Origin: an uncultured Hyphomicrobiaceae bacterium
GTDB lineage: Bacteria > Pseudomonadota > Alphaproteobacteria > Rhizobiales > CAMYJA01
Length of the DNA stretch: 64,000 nt
Direction of reading: 5' to 3'
Assembly: GCA_947258705.1 (NCBI GenBank)
Contig: CAMYJA010000009.1
Coordinates: 1-64,000, forward strand
Part shown: piece by piece, positions 38,094-50,066 of the stretch
How positions within the stretch are numbered: position 1 is the stretch's first letter
Layout: each line of letters opens with the position of its first letter
Made by a program: the position numbers and the translations under genes
Notes under the pieces: generated by a model
The model's input: only the letters and a program-made list of their open reading frames with translations
Told to the model about the DNA's origin: nothing
The model's database searches: none

Positions 38094-40042
38094 TTCAGTA
38101 TCCCGCCCGAAAACATGAAGTATGAGATGATGATGGCCAGGCCGATGAGCATGGCGAAGGCATAGTGATAGACGTAGCCGGTCTGCAGGCGGACTACCTT
38201 ATTGGTGACGTCGATAACGCGGGCCGCAACACCGTCCGGGCCGAGCCCGTCGATGATGGCGCCGTCGCCGACTTTCCAGAGAAACCGGCCGAGCCATTTG
38301 GTCGGCCGCACGAACAGATAGTCGTAAATCTCATCGAAATACCATTTGTTCAGGAAGAGGAGATAAACCGGCTTGAAAATACGGGCGGTCAGGGCCGGCA
38401 ATGACGGCACCCAGATATAATAGAGCGTGGCCAGAAACAATCCGGCGAGCATGGCGATGAAAGGGGCGAAATACACGAATTCGGGCACGTGATGCATGGC
38501 TTCGAGAATGTTGTTGTCGGCGCCCGTAAAGAGGGATGTCCGCCAGAAACTGTCATAAGATTCACCGATGAACAGGGATTTGAAGGCGAAGCCGGCGAAG
38601 ATGGATCCGATGGCGAGCACGATCAGCGGCAGCATCATGACCTTCGGGCTTTCATGCACGTGCTTGAGGACTTCGGGTTCGGCGCGGGAACGGCCGTGGA
38701 AGGTCATGTACATCAGCCGCCAGGAGTAAAAGGACGTCATGAAGGCCGCGGCGACGAGAAGCCAGAAGGCATATTGGCCGATGCCGGTATGGGCGGCATA
38801 GGTAGCCTCGATAATGGCGTCCTTTGAATGAAAACCCGCAAAGCCGATCATATGAGGAATGCCGACGCCGGTCAGCGCCAGGGTGCCGATCAGCATCATC
38901 GCCCAGGTCCAGCGGATTTTCGGCGCCAGCCCGCCCATTTTTCGGATGTCCTGCTCATCGCTCATGGCATGAATGACGGAGCCGGAACCGAGGAACAGCA
39001 ATGCCTTGAAAAAGGCATGGGTGAAGAGGTGAAATATACCTACCGAATAAGCACCGACGCCAAGGGCCGCGAACATGTAGCCCAGTTGCGAACAGGTCGA
39101 ATAGGCGATGACGCGCTTGATGTCGTTTTGCACGAGCCCGATCGTGGCGGCAAAAAAGGCCGTGCTTGCACCGATCAGGGTGACAAACCAGAGCGCCTCC
39201 TGCGATTGCTCGAACAGGGGCGAAAGGCGCGCGACCATGAAGACGCCGGCGGTGACCATCGTCGCGGCATGGATTAGCGCCGATACGGGTGTCGGGCCTT
39301 CCATGGCATCGGGCAGCCAGGTATGGAGAAAAAGCTGCGCCGATTTGCCCATGGCGCCCATAAAGAGCAACAGGCAGAGGCAAGTCAGCTCATCGACCTG
39401 CCAGTTGAGAAAAGTGATGCTGCGGTTTGCGTGTTCGGGTGCGGCTGCGAAAATGGCATCGAAGTCGAGGGTTCCGAAGGCGAAAAAGACCCCGAATATG
39501 CCCAGGGCAAAACCGAAATCGCCGACCCGGTTAACGACAAAGGCCTTAACGGCGGCGGCATTGGCGGTTGGTTTGTGATACCAGAATCCGATCAGGAGAT
39601 AAGACGCAAGGCCGACGCCCTCCCAACCAAAGAACATCTGCAACAGATTGTCCGAGGTGACAAGCATCAGCATTGCGAAGGTGAAGAGCGACAGATAAGC
39701 GAAAAAGCGCGGCCGGTGCGGATCGTGATGCATATAGCCGATGGAATAGATATGAACGAGGCTCGAGACCGTATTGACCACCACCAGCATGACGGCGGTC
39801 AGGGTATCGACGCGGATTGTCCATGAGACATCGAGTTCACCCGAGGTCAGCCAGTTAAACAGAACGATTTTGGCGTCCTGGCCGGAAATGCCGACCTGGT
39901 AAAAAGCGACCCACGACAGCACGGCGGCGATGACAAGAAATGTGCAGGTGACGATTTCGGCGCCGCGCGCACCGATTATTCGGCCCAGAAAGCCTGCGAC
40001 AAGAGCGCCCAAAAGCGGAAGAAATACGATGGCCGTGTACAT
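38090..40042 (-). CDS. nuoL: NADH-quinone oxidoreductase subunit L
   Basis: The distal proton channel of complex I with the long lateral helix. The 650-residue protein has [39 protein letters not shown], and [18 protein letters not shown], and C-terminal helices past residue 500 that form the lateral arm. Length is typical. It lies between nuoK (11 bp upstream) and nuoM (overlapping). Confidence 0.98.
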   Translation of the reverse strand: MYTAIVFLPLLGALVAGFLGRIIGARGAEIVTCTFLVIAAVLSWVAFYQVGISGQDAKIVLFNWLTSGELDVSWTIRVDTLTAVMLVVVNTVSSLVHIYSIGYMHHDPHRPRFFAYLSLFTFAMLMLVTSDNLLQMFFGWEGVGLASYLLIGFWYHKPTANAAAVKAFVVNRVGDFGFALGIFGVFFAFGTLDFDAIFAAAPEHANRSITFLNWQVDELTCLCLLLFMGAMGKSAQLFLHTWLPDAMEGPTPVSALIHAATMVTAGVFMVARLSPLFEQSQEALWFVTLIGASTAFFAATIGLVQNDIKRVIAYSTCSQLGYMFAALGVGAYSVGIFHLFTHAFFKALLFLGSGSVIHAMSDEQDIRKMGGLAPKIRWTWAMMLIGTLALTGVGIPHMIGFAGFHSKDAIIEATYAAHTGIGQYAFWLLVAAAFMTSFYSWRLMYMTFHGRSRAEPEVLKHVHESPKVMMLPLIVLAIGSIFAGFAFKSLFIGESYDSFWRTSLFTGADNNILEAMHHVPEFVYFAPFIAMLAGLFLATLYYIWVPSLPALTARIFKPVYLLFLNKWYFDEIYDYLFVRPTKWLGRFLWKVGDGAIIDGLGPDGVAARVIDVTNKVVRLQTGYVYHYAFAMLIGLAIIISYFMFSGGILK

Positions 40043-40053
40043 GTCCCCGTCCC

Positions 40054-40362
40054 TCAGCCTTTCATTATGTTGATGTCATCGACGGCAATCGAGCCGCGAT
40101 TTCGGAAATAGGCCACCAGGATCGCAAGACCGATCGCGGCCTCGCCGGCCGCCACGGTCAGCACCAGAAGCGCGAAAATCTGCCCCATCAAATCGCCCAG
40201 AAATGCCGAAAAGGCGACGAGATTGATATTTACGGCGAGCAACATCAGCTCGATCGACATGAGAATGACGATGACGTTTTTCCGGTTCAGGAAAATTCCG
40301 AATACACCCAATGTAAACAGGATGGCTGCAACGGTCAGATAGTGTTCAAGGCCTATTTCCAT
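40054..40362 (-). CDS. nuoK: NADH-quinone oxidoreductase subunit K
   Basis: A three-helix membrane subunit of complex I at the junction with the proton channels. The 102-residue product starts [20 protein letters not shown] and contains the conserved Glu in [20 protein letters not shown] and in [13 protein letters not shown], both needed for proton translocation. It lies 36 bp after nuoJ and 11 bp before nuoL. Confidence 0.98.
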   Translation of the reverse strand: MEIGLEHYLTVAAILFTLGVFGIFLNRKNVIVILMSIELMLLAVNINLVAFSAFLGDLMGQIFALLVLTVAAGEAAIGLAILVAYFRNRGSIAVDDINIMKG

Positions 40363-40398
40363 TGGCGCAACGCTCTCGGTGAGTTGAACTTTTTCATA

Positions 40399-41049
40399 TC
40401 AGGGACCCGGCTCCTTCGCGCTCTGCGGAAAGACGGCCTTGCCGCTTTCAACCTCTATGACTTCGATCGAGCCATCGCGCGTCCTGGCAACCTGTCTGGC
40501 AACATCCTGGCGCTTGACGCCGGCTTTTTGATGCAGGGTCAGTACAATGGCGCCGACCATCGCTATGAGCAGAATGAGGCCCGCCATTTCAAAGTAAAAA
40601 ATATAGTCGGTGTAGAGAATGTTGCCGATGCTTTCGGTGTTGGTGAGCGTGCTGCCCGGCGCGGGACCGGGAGCGGATGGAATGCTGGCGACTTTCACGC
40701 CGCCGCCGACCCAGGCTCCCAAAACGAGGATCAGTTCGACAAGCAGGATTATGCCGATGAGCGCCCCAAGGGGCAGATATTGCGCAAAGCCCCCTTTGAG
40801 TTCGGCGAAATCTACATCGAGCATCATGACGACGAACAGAAACAGGACGGCAACGGCACCGACATAGACGATGACCAGAACCATGGCGATGAATTCGGCC
40901 CCCAGGAGGAGAAAGAGCCCTGCCGAATTGAAAAAGGCGAGAATGAGAAAGAGCACCGCATGGACAGGATTTCGCGTCGAGATCACCATGAAGGCGGACG
41001 CGACGGTGAGGCCTGCAAACAGGTAAAAGAAGGCTGCAACCAGGTTCAT
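40399..41049 (-). CDS. nuoJ: NADH-quinone oxidoreductase subunit J
   Basis: A five-helix membrane subunit of complex I carrying the pi-bulge helix (LIYVGA-type segment: AMVLVIVYVGAVAVLFLFVV). The product is 216 residues. The C-terminal 35 residues form a charged cytoplasmic tail (KRQDVARQVARTRDGSIEVI), as seen in related alphaproteobacteria. It follows nuoI by 53 bp. Confidence 0.98.
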   Translation of the reverse strand: MNLVAAFFYLFAGLTVASAFMVISTRNPVHAVLFLILAFFNSAGLFLLLGAEFIAMVLVIVYVGAVAVLFLFVVMMLDVDFAELKGGFAQYLPLGALIGIILLVELILVLGAWVGGGVKVASIPSAPGPAPGSTLTNTESIGNILYTDYIFYFEMAGLILLIAMVGAIVLTLHQKAGVKRQDVARQVARTRDGSIEVIEVESGKAVFPQSAKEPGP

Positions 41050-41102
41050 CCGATACTCCTTCCAGCCATATCTCTCATCAATTCGATCATCTTTCCGGAC
41101 CT

Positions 41103-41594
41103 CTAGCGGTAGGGTGCGTCATGTTCGATGTTGCGCGCGATTTCTCTTTCCCAGCGGTCGCCGTTCGAGAGCAGCCTGTCCTTGTCGTAGTAAAGCTCCT
41201 CGCGGGTTTCGGTGGAGAATTCAAAATTCGGTCCCTCGACGATGGCGTCCACCGGACAGGCCTCCTGGCAGAACCCGCAATAGATGCATTTCACCATGTC
41301 TATGTCATAGCGCGTGGTGCGGCGCGTCCCGTCATTGCGGCGCGGTCCGGCCTCGATGGTGATGGCCTGGGCCGGGCAGATTGCCTCGCAGAGCTTGCAG
41401 GCGATGCAGCGTTCCTCGCCATTGGGGTATCGCCGCAAGGCATGCTCGCCACGGAAACGAGGGCTCAGGGGCCCCTTTTCGAACGGGTAGTTGAGCGTCT
41501 TTTTGGGCGCGAAGAAATATTTCAACGCAAGCCAGGTGGCGGAAGCGAACTCGGCCAGGAAGAGAGATTTGACGGATTGTGCGATGCGAGCCAT
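41103..41594 (-). CDS. nuoI: NADH-quinone oxidoreductase subunit I
   Basis: The ferredoxin-like subunit carrying clusters N6a and N6b between NuoG and NuoB. The 163-residue protein has two complete [4Fe-4S] motifs: [12 protein letters not shown] and [12 protein letters not shown]. The ATG at 41594 is preferred to an in-frame GTG 18 bp upstream because AAGGA lies 9 bases before it. It lies 20 bp after nuoH. Confidence 0.98.
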   Translation of the reverse strand: MARIAQSVKSLFLAEFASATWLALKYFFAPKKTLNYPFEKGPLSPRFRGEHALRRYPNGEERCIACKLCEAICPAQAITIEAGPRRNDGTRRTTRYDIDMVKCIYCGFCQEACPVDAIVEGPNFEFSTETREELYYDKDRLLSNGDRWEREIARNIEHDAPYR

Positions 41595-41614
41595 TTGATC
41601 AGTTCCTTGCACGG

Positions 41615-42637
41615 TTACGGGGCCAGATTGCCGAAATGAAGCACGGAGGCCACCGCGACGACCATAAAGAGCGATATCGGCAGGAAGACCTTCCAGCCCA
41701 GGCGCATGAGCTGGTCATAGCGATAACGCGGCACGATGGCTTTCACCATGGAAAAGGCAAAAAACACAAATATGAATTTCAGCGCAAACCAGACAATTCC
41801 AGGCACCCAGTTCAGCGGGGCAATGTCCCAGGGCGGCAGCCAGCCACCGAGAAAGAGGATGGTGGTGAGCGCGCACATCAGGCAGATGGCGACATATTCG
41901 CCGAGCATGAACAACATATAGGGGGATGAGCCATATTCGACCATGAAACCGGCGACCAGTTCGGATTCGGCCTCGGGAAGGTCAAAGGGAGGCCTGTTCG
42001 TTTCGGCCAGTGCCGAGATGAAGAAAATGACAAAGACCGGGAAGAGCGGCAGCCAGTACCAGTTCAGGAAGCCATAAGGGCCCGACTGGGCGTTGACGAT
42101 ATCGGTGAGATTGAGCGAGCCCACGCACAACAGGACGCTGACGATCACAAAGCCGATGGACACTTCATAGGAGACCATCTGGGCCGCCGATCTCAAGGCG
42201 CCGAGAAAAGCGTATTTCGAGTTTGACGCCCAGCCGCCCATGATGATGCCGTAAACCTCGAGGGAGGAGATGGCCAATATGTATAATATGCCGACATTGA
42301 TGTCGGCCACGACCCAGCCGGCGTTGACGGGGATAACGGCCCAGGCGGAAAGGGCGAGCACGGTACTCACCAGCGGGGCGAGGAGATAGACCGAACGGTC
42401 CGAGCCCGACGGTATGACCACCTCCTTGAACAGGAATTTAAGCATGTCGGCGAAGGATTGCAGCAGGCCGAACGCCCCCACGGCATTGGGGCCGCGACGC
42501 ATCTGCACGGCAGCCCAGATCTTGCGATCGAGATAAATGATATAGGCGACAATGATCAATAGCGGCAACAGGACCGCCAGGCTTTGGGCCAAAATGACCG
42601 TTCCCGGCCAGCCGTAATTTGTCCAGAGTTCAGCCAT
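41615..42637 (-). CDS. nuoH: NADH-quinone oxidoreductase subunit H
   Basis: The membrane subunit that forms most of the quinone-binding cavity. The 340-residue protein has the typical [20 protein letters not shown] loop, [20 protein letters not shown] and [20 protein letters not shown], with about eight membrane helices. It overlaps the nuoG end by 8 bp. Confidence 0.98.
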   Translation of the reverse strand: MAELWTNYGWPGTVILAQSLAVLLPLLIIVAYIIYLDRKIWAAVQMRRGPNAVGAFGLLQSFADMLKFLFKEVVIPSGSDRSVYLLAPLVSTVLALSAWAVIPVNAGWVVADINVGILYILAISSLEVYGIIMGGWASNSKYAFLGALRSAAQMVSYEVSIGFVIVSVLLCVGSLNLTDIVNAQSGPYGFLNWYWLPLFPVFVIFFISALAETNRPPFDLPEAESELVAGFMVEYGSSPYMLFMLGEYVAICLMCALTTILFLGGWLPPWDIAPLNWVPGIVWFALKFIFVFFAFSMVKAIVPRYRYDQLMRLGWKVFLPISLFMVVAVASVLHFGNLAP

Positions 42638-44720
42638 CGGTTCCCGTCAGCTCCTCTGATTGTGCGGATTTCAATGCGCTTAATTCGGCCATGACCGAGG
42701 ATGCGCGGGCGATGGGATTGGTCAGGTAAAAGTCTTCTATTGCGGATGCGAAGGGCTCCGTGCCCATTGAGCCTCCGGCAGTGGCGAGTTTTGCTAGACC
42801 GTCGCCTGATAATTCCGGCAGCGCGTCGAGCCGTGCCAAATGGGGATGGGCTTCATAAAGCGCCTTGCGCAATTCACCAAGGCTGTCATAGGGCAGCGTC
42901 TCACCCAGCTTATCCGACAGTGCCCGGATGATTGTCCAGTCCTCGCGGGCATCGCCGGGCGGGAACGCGGCCTTTTTGGTCATTTGAACGCGGCCCTCGG
43001 TATTGACATAAGTTCCCTCTTTTTCCGTATAGGCGGCGCCCGGTAAAACCACATCGGCGTGATGCGCACCGCGGTCGCCATGACTGCCCTGATAGATGAT
43101 GAAGGCGTCCTCGGTTCCCTGGAGATCGATTTCATCGGCGCCAAGAAGATAAAGGAGCCTGATATCACCATCTCGCGCCCCATCGAGTATGGCTGCGGTA
43201 TCTCGGCCACCTTCCCGGGGCACAATTCCGAGATCGAGACCGGCCACGCGCGCAGCCGCCGTATGCAGCACGTTGAAGCCATTCCAGTCGTCACGCAACC
43301 CACCGCGTTTTTCTATAAATTTTGCCGCCGCAGCCAAAGCCGCCGACCCATCGTCACGCGCAAGCGCACCCTGTCCGATAATCACCATCGGGTGGGTGGC
43401 CGTGCCTGAATATGTGTCGTCATCCAGCAAAGCCTGCAGGCTGTCCGGCCCGGCACCGACATAGCTGTAATCATAGGTTAGATCCATCTTTTCACCGATG
43501 ACGCCGACTTCCAGACCGTCACGCAACCAGCGCCTGCGAATACGGGCATTCAGTACAGGTGCCTCAAGACGCGGATTGCAGCCGATGAGCATCAGCGCAT
43601 CAGCCTTGTCAACGCCTTCGATGGACGAATTGAAGAGATATGTCTCGCGGCCCAGGGCCGGATTCAATTGCGCGCCGTCCTGACGACAATCCATATGAGG
43701 AATTTCCAGCCGCGTGAAAAGATCCCTGAGCGCGAACATTTCCTCCGCTGATTGCAAGTCGCCGACCAGCGCCGCCATTTGATCGGGCCGGACGGATTTT
43801 ATCCTGTCGGCAATAGCGCCGAAGGCTTCGTCCCAGCCGGCAGGCTCCAGACGGCCATCCCGACGCAGATAGGGCTGGTCCAGGCGCTGGCTGCGCAAGC
43901 CGTCCCAGATGAACCGCGATTTGTCTGAAATCCATTCTTCGTTCACTTCGTCATTATTGCGTGGCATGATGCGCATGACCTCGCGGCCGCGACAATCGAC
44001 GCGGATATTTGCGCCCAATGCGTCCATGACGTCGATGCTCTCGGTTTTGCGAAGCTCCCAGGGCCGGGCCTGAAACGCATAGGGCTTCGACGTCAGAGCG
44101 CCAACCGGGCAAAGGTCGATGACATTGCCTGACAGTTCGGACGTCAGGCCGGCTTCGAGATAGGTGGTGATTTCCATGTCCTCGCCGCGGCCGGTCGCGC
44201 CGAGTTCCTCGACGCCGGCAACTTCGGTCATGAAACGGACGCAGCGCGTGCAATGAATGCAGCGGGTCATGATGGTTTTGATAAGAGGGCCGATATATTT
44301 GTTTTCGACGGCGCGCTTGTTTTCCTCATAACGGTTGGTGTCGATACCGTAGGCCATGGCCTGGTCCTGCAGGTCGCACTCGCCGCCCTGATCGCAGATC
44401 GGGCAATCGAGCGGGTGATTGATGAGGAGAAATTCCATCACGCCTTCCCGCGCGTGCCTGACCGTTTCCGAATTGGTGCGGATTTCCGGCAATTCGCCAT
44501 TGGGCCCCGGCCTGAGATCGTTCACGCTCATGGCGCAGGACGCCATCGGCTTGGGCATGCCGACCACTTCCACCAGACACATGCGGCAATTGCCCGCGAT
44601 GGACAGGCGCTCATGATAGCAAAACCGCGGGATTTCCCGGCCGGCGATCTCGCAGGCCTGGATCAGCGTGATGCCGTCCTCGAATTCGAACTGTTCGCCG
44701 TCAATGATCAGTAAAGGCAT
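42630..44720 (-). CDS. nuoG: NADH-quinone oxidoreductase subunit G
   Basis: The large iron-sulfur subunit of the peripheral arm. The 696-residue protein has a [2Fe-2S] ferredoxin domain ([20 protein letters not shown]), the His-ligated cluster region ([18 protein letters not shown]), a [4Fe-4S] site ([16 protein letters not shown] ... [10 protein letters not shown]) and a degenerate molybdopterin-oxidoreductase-like domain. It follows nuoF by 18 bp. Length is typical for mitochondrial-type complex I. Confidence 0.98.
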   Translation of the reverse strand: MPLLIIDGEQFEFEDGITLIQACEIAGREIPRFCYHERLSIAGNCRMCLVEVVGMPKPMASCAMSVNDLRPGPNGELPEIRTNSETVRHAREGVMEFLLINHPLDCPICDQGGECDLQDQAMAYGIDTNRYEENKRAVENKYIGPLIKTIMTRCIHCTRCVRFMTEVAGVEELGATGRGEDMEITTYLEAGLTSELSGNVIDLCPVGALTSKPYAFQARPWELRKTESIDVMDALGANIRVDCRGREVMRIMPRNNDEVNEEWISDKSRFIWDGLRSQRLDQPYLRRDGRLEPAGWDEAFGAIADRIKSVRPDQMAALVGDLQSAEEMFALRDLFTRLEIPHMDCRQDGAQLNPALGRETYLFNSSIEGVDKADALMLIGCNPRLEAPVLNARIRRRWLRDGLEVGVIGEKMDLTYDYSYVGAGPDSLQALLDDDTYSGTATHPMVIIGQGALARDDGSAALAAAAKFIEKRGGLRDDWNGFNVLHTAAARVAGLDLGIVPREGGRDTAAILDGARDGDIRLLYLLGADEIDLQGTEDAFIIYQGSHGDRGAHHADVVLPGAAYTEKEGTYVNTEGRVQMTKKAAFPPGDAREDWTIIRALSDKLGETLPYDSLGELRKALYEAHPHLARLDALPELSGDGLAKLATAGGSMGTEPFASAIEDFYLTNPIARASSVMAELSALKSAQSEELTGTDG

Positions 44721-44738
44721 GGTTGTTCCTCCCGCCCC

Positions 44739-46085
44739 CTATTCCGCCGCAACCGGCGAGGCCGGTGGCGATGCCGGCGGTTGCTCGGCGGGTTCGGTCA
44801 CCGCCCCGTCCGGATCGGGATTGCCTGCATATTCGTCGATCCGCGCTTCGATAACATGTCGGAAATGCCGGATCAGCCCCTGTACCGGCCAGGCAGCCGC
44901 GTCTCCAAGGGCGCAGATCGTGTGGCCCTCGACCTGTTTGGTGACTTCGAACAGCATGTCTATTTCACGTTTTTGCGCGCGGCCCTCGGCCATGCGCGTG
45001 AGCACGCGCCACATCCAGCCCGTGCCCTCGCGGCAGGGCGTGCACTGGCCGCAGCTTTCATGCTTGTAGAAATAGGAAAGGCGCGCGATGGCGCGGATGA
45101 TGTCGGTGGATTTATCCATGACGATGACGGCTGCGGTACCGAGACCGGATTTGTGTTTGACGAGGGTATCGAAATCCATCGGCAGATCGCCGCATTCCAT
45201 GGCGGGGATGCACGGAACGGAGGAGCCGCCGGGAATGACCGCCAGAAGGTTGTCCCATCCGCCGCGAACGCCGCCGCAGTGTTTTTCCAGGAGCGTACGG
45301 AGCGGAATGCCCATTTCCTCCTCGACATTGCAGGGCCGCTCGACATGACCCGAAATACAGAACAGCTTGGTGCCTGAGTTGTTCGGCCGGCCGATGGATG
45401 AAAACCAGGTGGCGCCGCGGCGCATAATATCGGGCACGACGGCGATGGATTCGACGTTGTTAACGGTCGTTGGGGCGCCGTAAAGGCCGCAATTGGCCGG
45501 GAAAGGCGGTTTTAATCGCGGCTGGCCTTTCTTGCCCTCGAGGCTTTCGAGCAGGGCCGTTTCCTCACCGCAGATATAAGCTCCGGCGCCGTGATGAAGA
45601 TAGACGTCGAAATCGTGCCCATGAATATTGTTTTTGCCGATCAGTCCGGCTTCATAGGCCTCGTCGACGGCGGCCTGGAGCCGCTCGCGTTCATGAATGA
45701 ATTCGCCGCGCAGATAAATATAGGCCGTATTGGCCCCCATGGCGAAGCCGGCCAGAAGACAGCCCTCGATCAGGAGATGGGGATCATGGCGCATGATTTC
45801 GCGATCCTTGCAGGTGCCGGGTTCGGATTCGTCGGCATTGACGACGAGATAATGCGGACGGCCGTCGGATTCGCGCGGCATGAAAGACCATTTCAGACCG
45901 GTCGGGAATCCGGCACCGCCACGGCCCCTGAGGCCCGAATTCTTTACTTCCTCGATAATTCCGTCGCGCCCCATTTCGAGAAATTTCTTGGTGCCGTCCC
46001 AAGCGCCGCGCCGGCGCGCGCCCTCGAGCCCCCAGTCATGAAGGCCGTAGAGGTTTTTGAATATGCGGTCCTTGTCTTTGAGCAT
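44739..46085 (-). CDS. nuoF: NADH-quinone oxidoreductase subunit F
   Basis: Holds FMN, the NADH site and cluster N3. The 448-residue protein shows the Gly-rich FMN/NADH motif [39 protein letters not shown], and the [4Fe-4S] ligands in [16 protein letters not shown] Pro/Ala-rich tail of about 20 residues ends the protein. Its ATG overlaps the nuoE stop by one base (TGATG). Confidence 0.98.
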   Translation of the reverse strand: MLKDKDRIFKNLYGLHDWGLEGARRRGAWDGTKKFLEMGRDGIIEEVKNSGLRGRGGAGFPTGLKWSFMPRESDGRPHYLVVNADESEPGTCKDREIMRHDPHLLIEGCLLAGFAMGANTAYIYLRGEFIHERERLQAAVDEAYEAGLIGKNNIHGHDFDVYLHHGAGAYICGEETALLESLEGKKGQPRLKPPFPANCGLYGAPTTVNNVESIAVVPDIMRRGATWFSSIGRPNNSGTKLFCISGHVERPCNVEEEMGIPLRTLLEKHCGGVRGGWDNLLAVIPGGSSVPCIPAMECGDLPMDFDTLVKHKSGLGTAAVIVMDKSTDIIRAIARLSYFYKHESCGQCTPCREGTGWMWRVLTRMAEGRAQKREIDMLFEVTKQVEGHTICALGDAAAWPVQGLIRHFRHVIEARIDEYAGNPDPDGAVTEPAEQPPASPPASPVAAE

Positions 46086-46759
46086 CAGGTCTCTCCCTCG
46101 TCATGATCAGACCCTTGGTCCGTGGCGGCCTTCTTTGCGGGCTCTCCATCATAGAGCGCGGGATCGGTCAGGCTGGTCGGCTCACCGAGAGGGGCTGAAA
46201 ACTGACGGCCGTTCTGAGGTCCGGGCGCCGGCTTTTCACCACGGGCGAACGCGTCCAGAACCGCCTCGAAGCTTGCCTCGTCGAGGTCCTCATAAACGTC
46301 CTTGCCGACCTGCACCATGGGAGCGTTGGTACAGGCACCGAGACATTCGACCTCTTCCCAGGAAAAATCGCCATCGCCGGAAAGGGTGTGCGGTGTTGCC
46401 GCAATATTTTTTTTGCAGATTTTGACGAGGTCTTCCGAACCGCGCAACATGCAGGGGGTCGTGCCGCAAACCTGAATATGCGCCTTGCGGCCAATGGGCG
46501 AAAGCTGGAACATCGTATAGAAGGTCGCGATCTCGAGAACCCGGATATAGGCCATGTCCAGCATGTCGGCGACCTTGCGTATGGCCGGTTCGGTAATCCA
46601 GCCGCCGATCTGTTCCTGGGCCCGCCAGAGAAGCGGAATGACGGCGGATTGCTGCTTGTCGTCGGGATAACGCGCGATCAAGGTTTTCGACCAGGCGATA
46701 TTCTCATCGTCGAATTCGAAGCTTTCGGGCTGATTGGGATCCAGTCGGCGAACGCTCAT
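46085..46759 (-). CDS. nuoE: NADH-quinone oxidoreductase subunit E
   Basis: A thioredoxin-fold [2Fe-2S] subunit (N1a) of the NADH module. Residues 1-160 are the core, with the cluster Cys in [10 protein letters not shown] and [14 protein letters not shown]. The last 50-60 residues are a low-complexity, acidic extension without the helix-hairpin-helix domain that many rhizobial NuoE proteins carry; here such a domain is instead on S2. It overlaps the nuoD end by 4 bp. Confidence 0.97.
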   Translation of the reverse strand: MSVRRLDPNQPESFEFDDENIAWSKTLIARYPDDKQQSAVIPLLWRAQEQIGGWITEPAIRKVADMLDMAYIRVLEIATFYTMFQLSPIGRKAHIQVCGTTPCMLRGSEDLVKICKKNIAATPHTLSGDGDFSWEEVECLGACTNAPMVQVGKDVYEDLDEASFEAVLDAFARGEKPAPGPQNGRQFSAPLGEPTSLTDPALYDGEPAKKAATDQGSDHDEGET

Positions 46760-47940
46760 CGGTCAACCTCCCCGAAGACTATATCGAGACTGCCAAGAAT
46801 GGCGGAGACGTCTGCGAGCATATGTCCCCTGTTCATGAAATCCATGGCCTGCAGATGGGCGAAACCGGGAGCGCGTATCTTGCAGCGATAGGGCTTGTTG
46901 CTGCCGTCGGATACGAGATAGACGCCGAATTCGCCCTTGGGCGCTTCGACCGCGGCGTAGATTTCGCCCTCGGGCACATGATATCCCTCGGTATAAAGTT
47001 TGAAATGATGGATGAGCGCTTCCATGGAGCGCTTCATCTCGCCGCGCTTCGGCGGCACGACTTTCTGGTTTTCGGCATTGTGCGGGCCTGTCTCCTCGAA
47101 CAGGCGTTCGCAACATTGCTTCATGATGAAGGCGCTCTGGCGCATTTCCTCCATGCGGATCAGATAGCGATCATAACAATCGCCATGCTTGCCAACCGGG
47201 ATATCGAACTCAAGTTCGTCATAGCATTCATAGGGTTGCGATTTACGCAAGTCCCAGGCAGCGCCCGATCCGCGCACCATGACGCCCGAAAAGCCCCAGG
47301 CAAAGGCCTCATCGAGGCTGACCACACCGATATCGGCATTGCGCTGCTTGAAAATCCGGTTATCCGTCAACAGCGTCTCGATGTCGTCGCAAACCTTGAG
47401 AAAGGGATCGCACCAGGCATAGATATCCTCGACAAGTTCGCGGGGCAGATCCTGATGGACGCCACCGACGCGGAAGTAAGCGGCGTGCATGCGCGAGCCG
47501 GAGGCCCGTTCATAGAAAACCATGAGCTTTTCACGCTCCTCAAATCCCCACAGCGGCGGCGTCAGTGCGCCGACGTCCATGGCCTGGGTGGTGACGTTGA
47601 GGATGTGGGACAGAATGCGTCCGATTTCTGAATAGAGCACGCGGATGAGCTGCGCGCGTTTTGGAATTTCGAGCTTCAAGAGCCGCTCGGCGGCGAGACA
47701 GAAGGCGTGCTCCTGATTCATCGGGGCGACATAGTCCAGACGGTCAAAATAGGGAATGGCCTGGAGATAGGTTTTCTGTTCGATCAGTTTTTCAGTACCG
47801 CGGTGCAGGAGACCGATATGCGGATCAACGCGCTCGACAATTTCGCCGTCGAGCTCGAGCACCAGGCGCAGCACCCCATGCGCGGCCGGGTGTTGCGGTC
47901 CGAAATTGATATTAAAATTTCTTATCTCGGTTTCAGCCAT
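46756..47940 (-). CDS. nuoD: NADH-quinone oxidoreductase subunit D
   Basis: The 49-kDa-type subunit lining the quinone site, related to hydrogenase large subunits. The 394-residue protein has [20 protein letters not shown] at the N-terminus and [16 protein letters not shown]. The C-terminus [12 protein letters not shown] matches the family. It is separate from nuoC, not fused, and follows it by 15 bp. Confidence 0.98.
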   Translation of the reverse strand: MAETEIRNFNINFGPQHPAAHGVLRLVLELDGEIVERVDPHIGLLHRGTEKLIEQKTYLQAIPYFDRLDYVAPMNQEHAFCLAAERLLKLEIPKRAQLIRVLYSEIGRILSHILNVTTQAMDVGALTPPLWGFEEREKLMVFYERASGSRMHAAYFRVGGVHQDLPRELVEDIYAWCDPFLKVCDDIETLLTDNRIFKQRNADIGVVSLDEAFAWGFSGVMVRGSGAAWDLRKSQPYECYDELEFDIPVGKHGDCYDRYLIRMEEMRQSAFIMKQCCERLFEETGPHNAENQKVVPPKRGEMKRSMEALIHHFKLYTEGYHVPEGEIYAAVEAPKGEFGVYLVSDGSNKPYRCKIRAPGFAHLQAMDFMNRGHMLADVSAILGSLDIVFGEVDR

Positions 47941-47955
47941 AGCTATGGGCGTCCG

Positions 47956-48639
47956 TTATTCCTTGCTGTCGTCCGTGGTTTTTTTTGATTTTTCGACGTC
48001 CGGTTTTTTAGCTTTTTTCTCTTTTTTCTTGTCTTTTTTCTTTGCCGCTTTTTCATCGCCGGGCAGAAGGTACTCGGCCCCTTCCCACGGGCTCATGAAG
48101 TCGAAGCTCCTGAATTCCTGCGTGAGCTTGACGGGTTCGTAGACCACGCGTTTCTGCTCGTCGTCATAACGCACCTCGACATAACCCGATACAGGGAAAT
48201 CCTTACGCAGCGGATTCCCCTTGAAGCCGTAATCGGTCAGGATGCGGCGCAAATCCGGATGACCGGAAAACCGTATTCCGTAAAGGTCGAAAGCCTCGCG
48301 CTCAAACCAGTTCGCGGCCGGGAACAAATCGACCACGGAGGGTACGGGCTCCGTTTCGTCGGTCCGGGTTTTGACGCGAATTCGGAAATTGTTGCGCGGG
48401 CTAAGGAGGTGATAAACGACATCGAAACGCAGATCGCGACCGGGGTAGTCGACCCCGCAAATATCGATGAGACATTCGAAGCGGCACTGGGCGTCGTCGC
48501 GGAGATATTTGAGGACCGCACCGACCCGCTCGCGCGACACGGTCATGGTCAGCTCCCCGAACTCAACACGCCAATCGACCACAGCCTGCTCGAGGCGCGC
48601 GGCGATGCTTTCTCCAATAACGTTTAGTGTGTCGTCCAT
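47956..48639 (-). CDS. nuoC: NADH-quinone oxidoreductase subunit C with lysine-rich tail
   Basis: The 30-kDa-type subunit of the connecting module. Residues 1-190 are the conserved core ([55 protein letters not shown]). The last 37 residues are an unusual Lys/Glu/Asp-rich tail (for example [16 protein letters not shown]), probably disordered. The start at 48639 is the first residue of the conserved region; the frame extends 45 codons upstream without similarity. It lies 50 bp after nuoB. Confidence 0.97.
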   Translation of the reverse strand: MDDTLNVIGESIAARLEQAVVDWRVEFGELTMTVSRERVGAVLKYLRDDAQCRFECLIDICGVDYPGRDLRFDVVYHLLSPRNNFRIRVKTRTDETEPVPSVVDLFPAANWFEREAFDLYGIRFSGHPDLRRILTDYGFKGNPLRKDFPVSGYVEVRYDDEQKRVVYEPVKLTQEFRSFDFMSPWEGAEYLLPGDEKAAKKKDKKKEKKAKKPDVEKSKKTTDDSKE

Positions 48640-48689
48640 GTTGACCTGCGGCTCGACCGCTCTCCCAGGGTTCTTCCGCCCGTTTGTTC

Positions 48690-49274
48690 TTATCGTACGA
48701 TTGTACCCGTTCTCCGGATTTTTTTCTGAAGCAGCATTACGCCGTATACAAGAGCCTCCGCGGTCGGCGGACATCCGGGGACATAAATATCAACCGGCAA
48801 GACCCGGTCGCAGCCCCTGACAACGGAATAAGAGTAATGATAATAGCCACCGCCATTAGCGCAGCTTCCCATGGAAATCACATAGCGTGGTTCCGGCATC
48901 TGGTCATAAACCTTGCGTATGGCGGGCGCCATCTTGTTGGTCAGCGTTCCGGCAACAATAATGACGTCCGATTGCCGTGGACTGGCCCGCGGCGCAAAAC
49001 CGAAGCGCTCAAGATCGTAACGCGGCATGGAGGCCTGCATCATCTCGATCGCACAGCAGGCAAGCCCGAACGTCATCCACATCAAGGAGCCCGTGCGGGC
49101 CCAGTTAATGAGGTCGTCCGTGCTCGTTGTTATGAAGCCCTTGTCGGCCAGCTCGCTGGACATGGAAGTGAAATAGCTGTCGCGGGCAGGATCGCTCGCC
49201 TCTCCACCCGCGCGCTCTCCGGGCTGCTCCCAGACGATGTTCGACATCGGCGCTCCAAGATATTTCAATCCCAT
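48690..49274 (-). CDS. nuoB: NADH-quinone oxidoreductase subunit B
   Basis: Carries the terminal cluster N2 that reduces quinone. The 194-residue protein has the tandem Cys pair in [10 protein letters not shown], then [19 protein letters not shown] and [13 protein letters not shown], completing the four ligands. The start at 49274 overlaps the nuoA stop by 10 bp and has a strong AAGGAG 8 bases upstream. Confidence 0.98.
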   Translation of the reverse strand: MGLKYLGAPMSNIVWEQPGERAGGEASDPARDSYFTSMSSELADKGFITTSTDDLINWARTGSLMWMTFGLACCAIEMMQASMPRYDLERFGFAPRASPRQSDVIIVAGTLTNKMAPAIRKVYDQMPEPRYVISMGSCANGGGYYHYSYSVVRGCDRVLPVDIYVPGCPPTAEALVYGVMLLQKKIRRTGTIVR

Positions 49275-49630
49275 TCGAGTGCTCCTTTGCGCCAGGCGTA
49301 AATCAGCCCGATGGTCAATTCGCCCAGGAATATCATCATCGACCAAAAGCCGACATCGCCAATTTCGCGAAAGGACAGCGCCCAGGGAAAGAGATAGATG
49401 GCCTCAAGGTCGAATATGATGAACAGGATCGCGACCAGATAAAACCGCACATCGAATTTCATGCGTGCGTCATCGAAGGCATTGAAGCCGCATTCATAAG
49501 TCGACACTTTTTCCGGGTCGGGATTGCGGACGGCAATGATGAAGGGTGCAATCAAGAGCGCCAGACCGATTGCCAGCGCGACACCGATGAAGATCGCGAT
49601 CGGGAGATAACTGCTCAAGAGTTCGTTCAC
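49265..49630 (-). CDS. nuoA: NADH-quinone oxidoreductase subunit A
   Basis: A three-helix membrane subunit and the first gene of the complex I operon. The 121-residue product has the conserved loop [20 protein letters not shown] with its Cys and [15 protein letters not shown]. The start is a GTG ([13 protein letters not shown]) preceded by AGAGGA; the upstream in-frame codons do not resemble the family. Confidence 0.97.
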   Translation of the reverse strand: MNELLSSYLPIAIFIGVALAIGLALLIAPFIIAVRNPDPEKVSTYECGFNAFDDARMKFDVRFYLVAILFIIFDLEAIYLFPWALSFREIGDVGFWSMMIFLGELTIGLIYAWRKGALEWD

Positions 49631-50066
49631 GGTTCCTCTTTCCAGGCGCCTTGCAAACACATCTTGCAAAGCGCCAAAACTCGTTCAAATGCATCCAACG
49701 GTGCGATTACTTGCAGGAACATGGCACCGCGTGTCGGCCAGGCGTGGCTGGGACAAGCGCGAAATTCCCGAATTGAAAGCTCGCAACAGGCTTATATAGC
49801 AACGTTTGCCCGGGCACACCTGATTTTTTGCCGCAGTGGAATATTTTAGGACCTTCCCTCATGCAGGTCCATACCAGGACCGGGCCGGGTCATTTAACGG
49901 GGCGCGATAATTTCACGGGGCGGCCATCTCACGTGGTGGCCATTTAACTGGCCGGGCCATGATTGCGCCGTCTCAGTTGCTTTGGTTTTCGAGCCATGGG
50001 CGAGCGCTCAGCCGCGAACATGGCCTGAGCCTTGCGCGAGCGATATAGCATAAGATTTCGAGAAGG
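49631..50066. other. nuoA upstream region with inverted repeats
   Basis: No gene is seen. The nuo promoter should lie here; TATATAAG on the reverse strand near 49797 could be a -10, but no good -35 is visible. From 49858 to 49965 there are three short palindromes: GGACC/GGTCC, GGCCA/TGGTGGCC and GGCCA/TGGCC. They form a hairpin-rich cluster between the nuo promoter region and tRNA-Asp. Confidence 0.5.
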
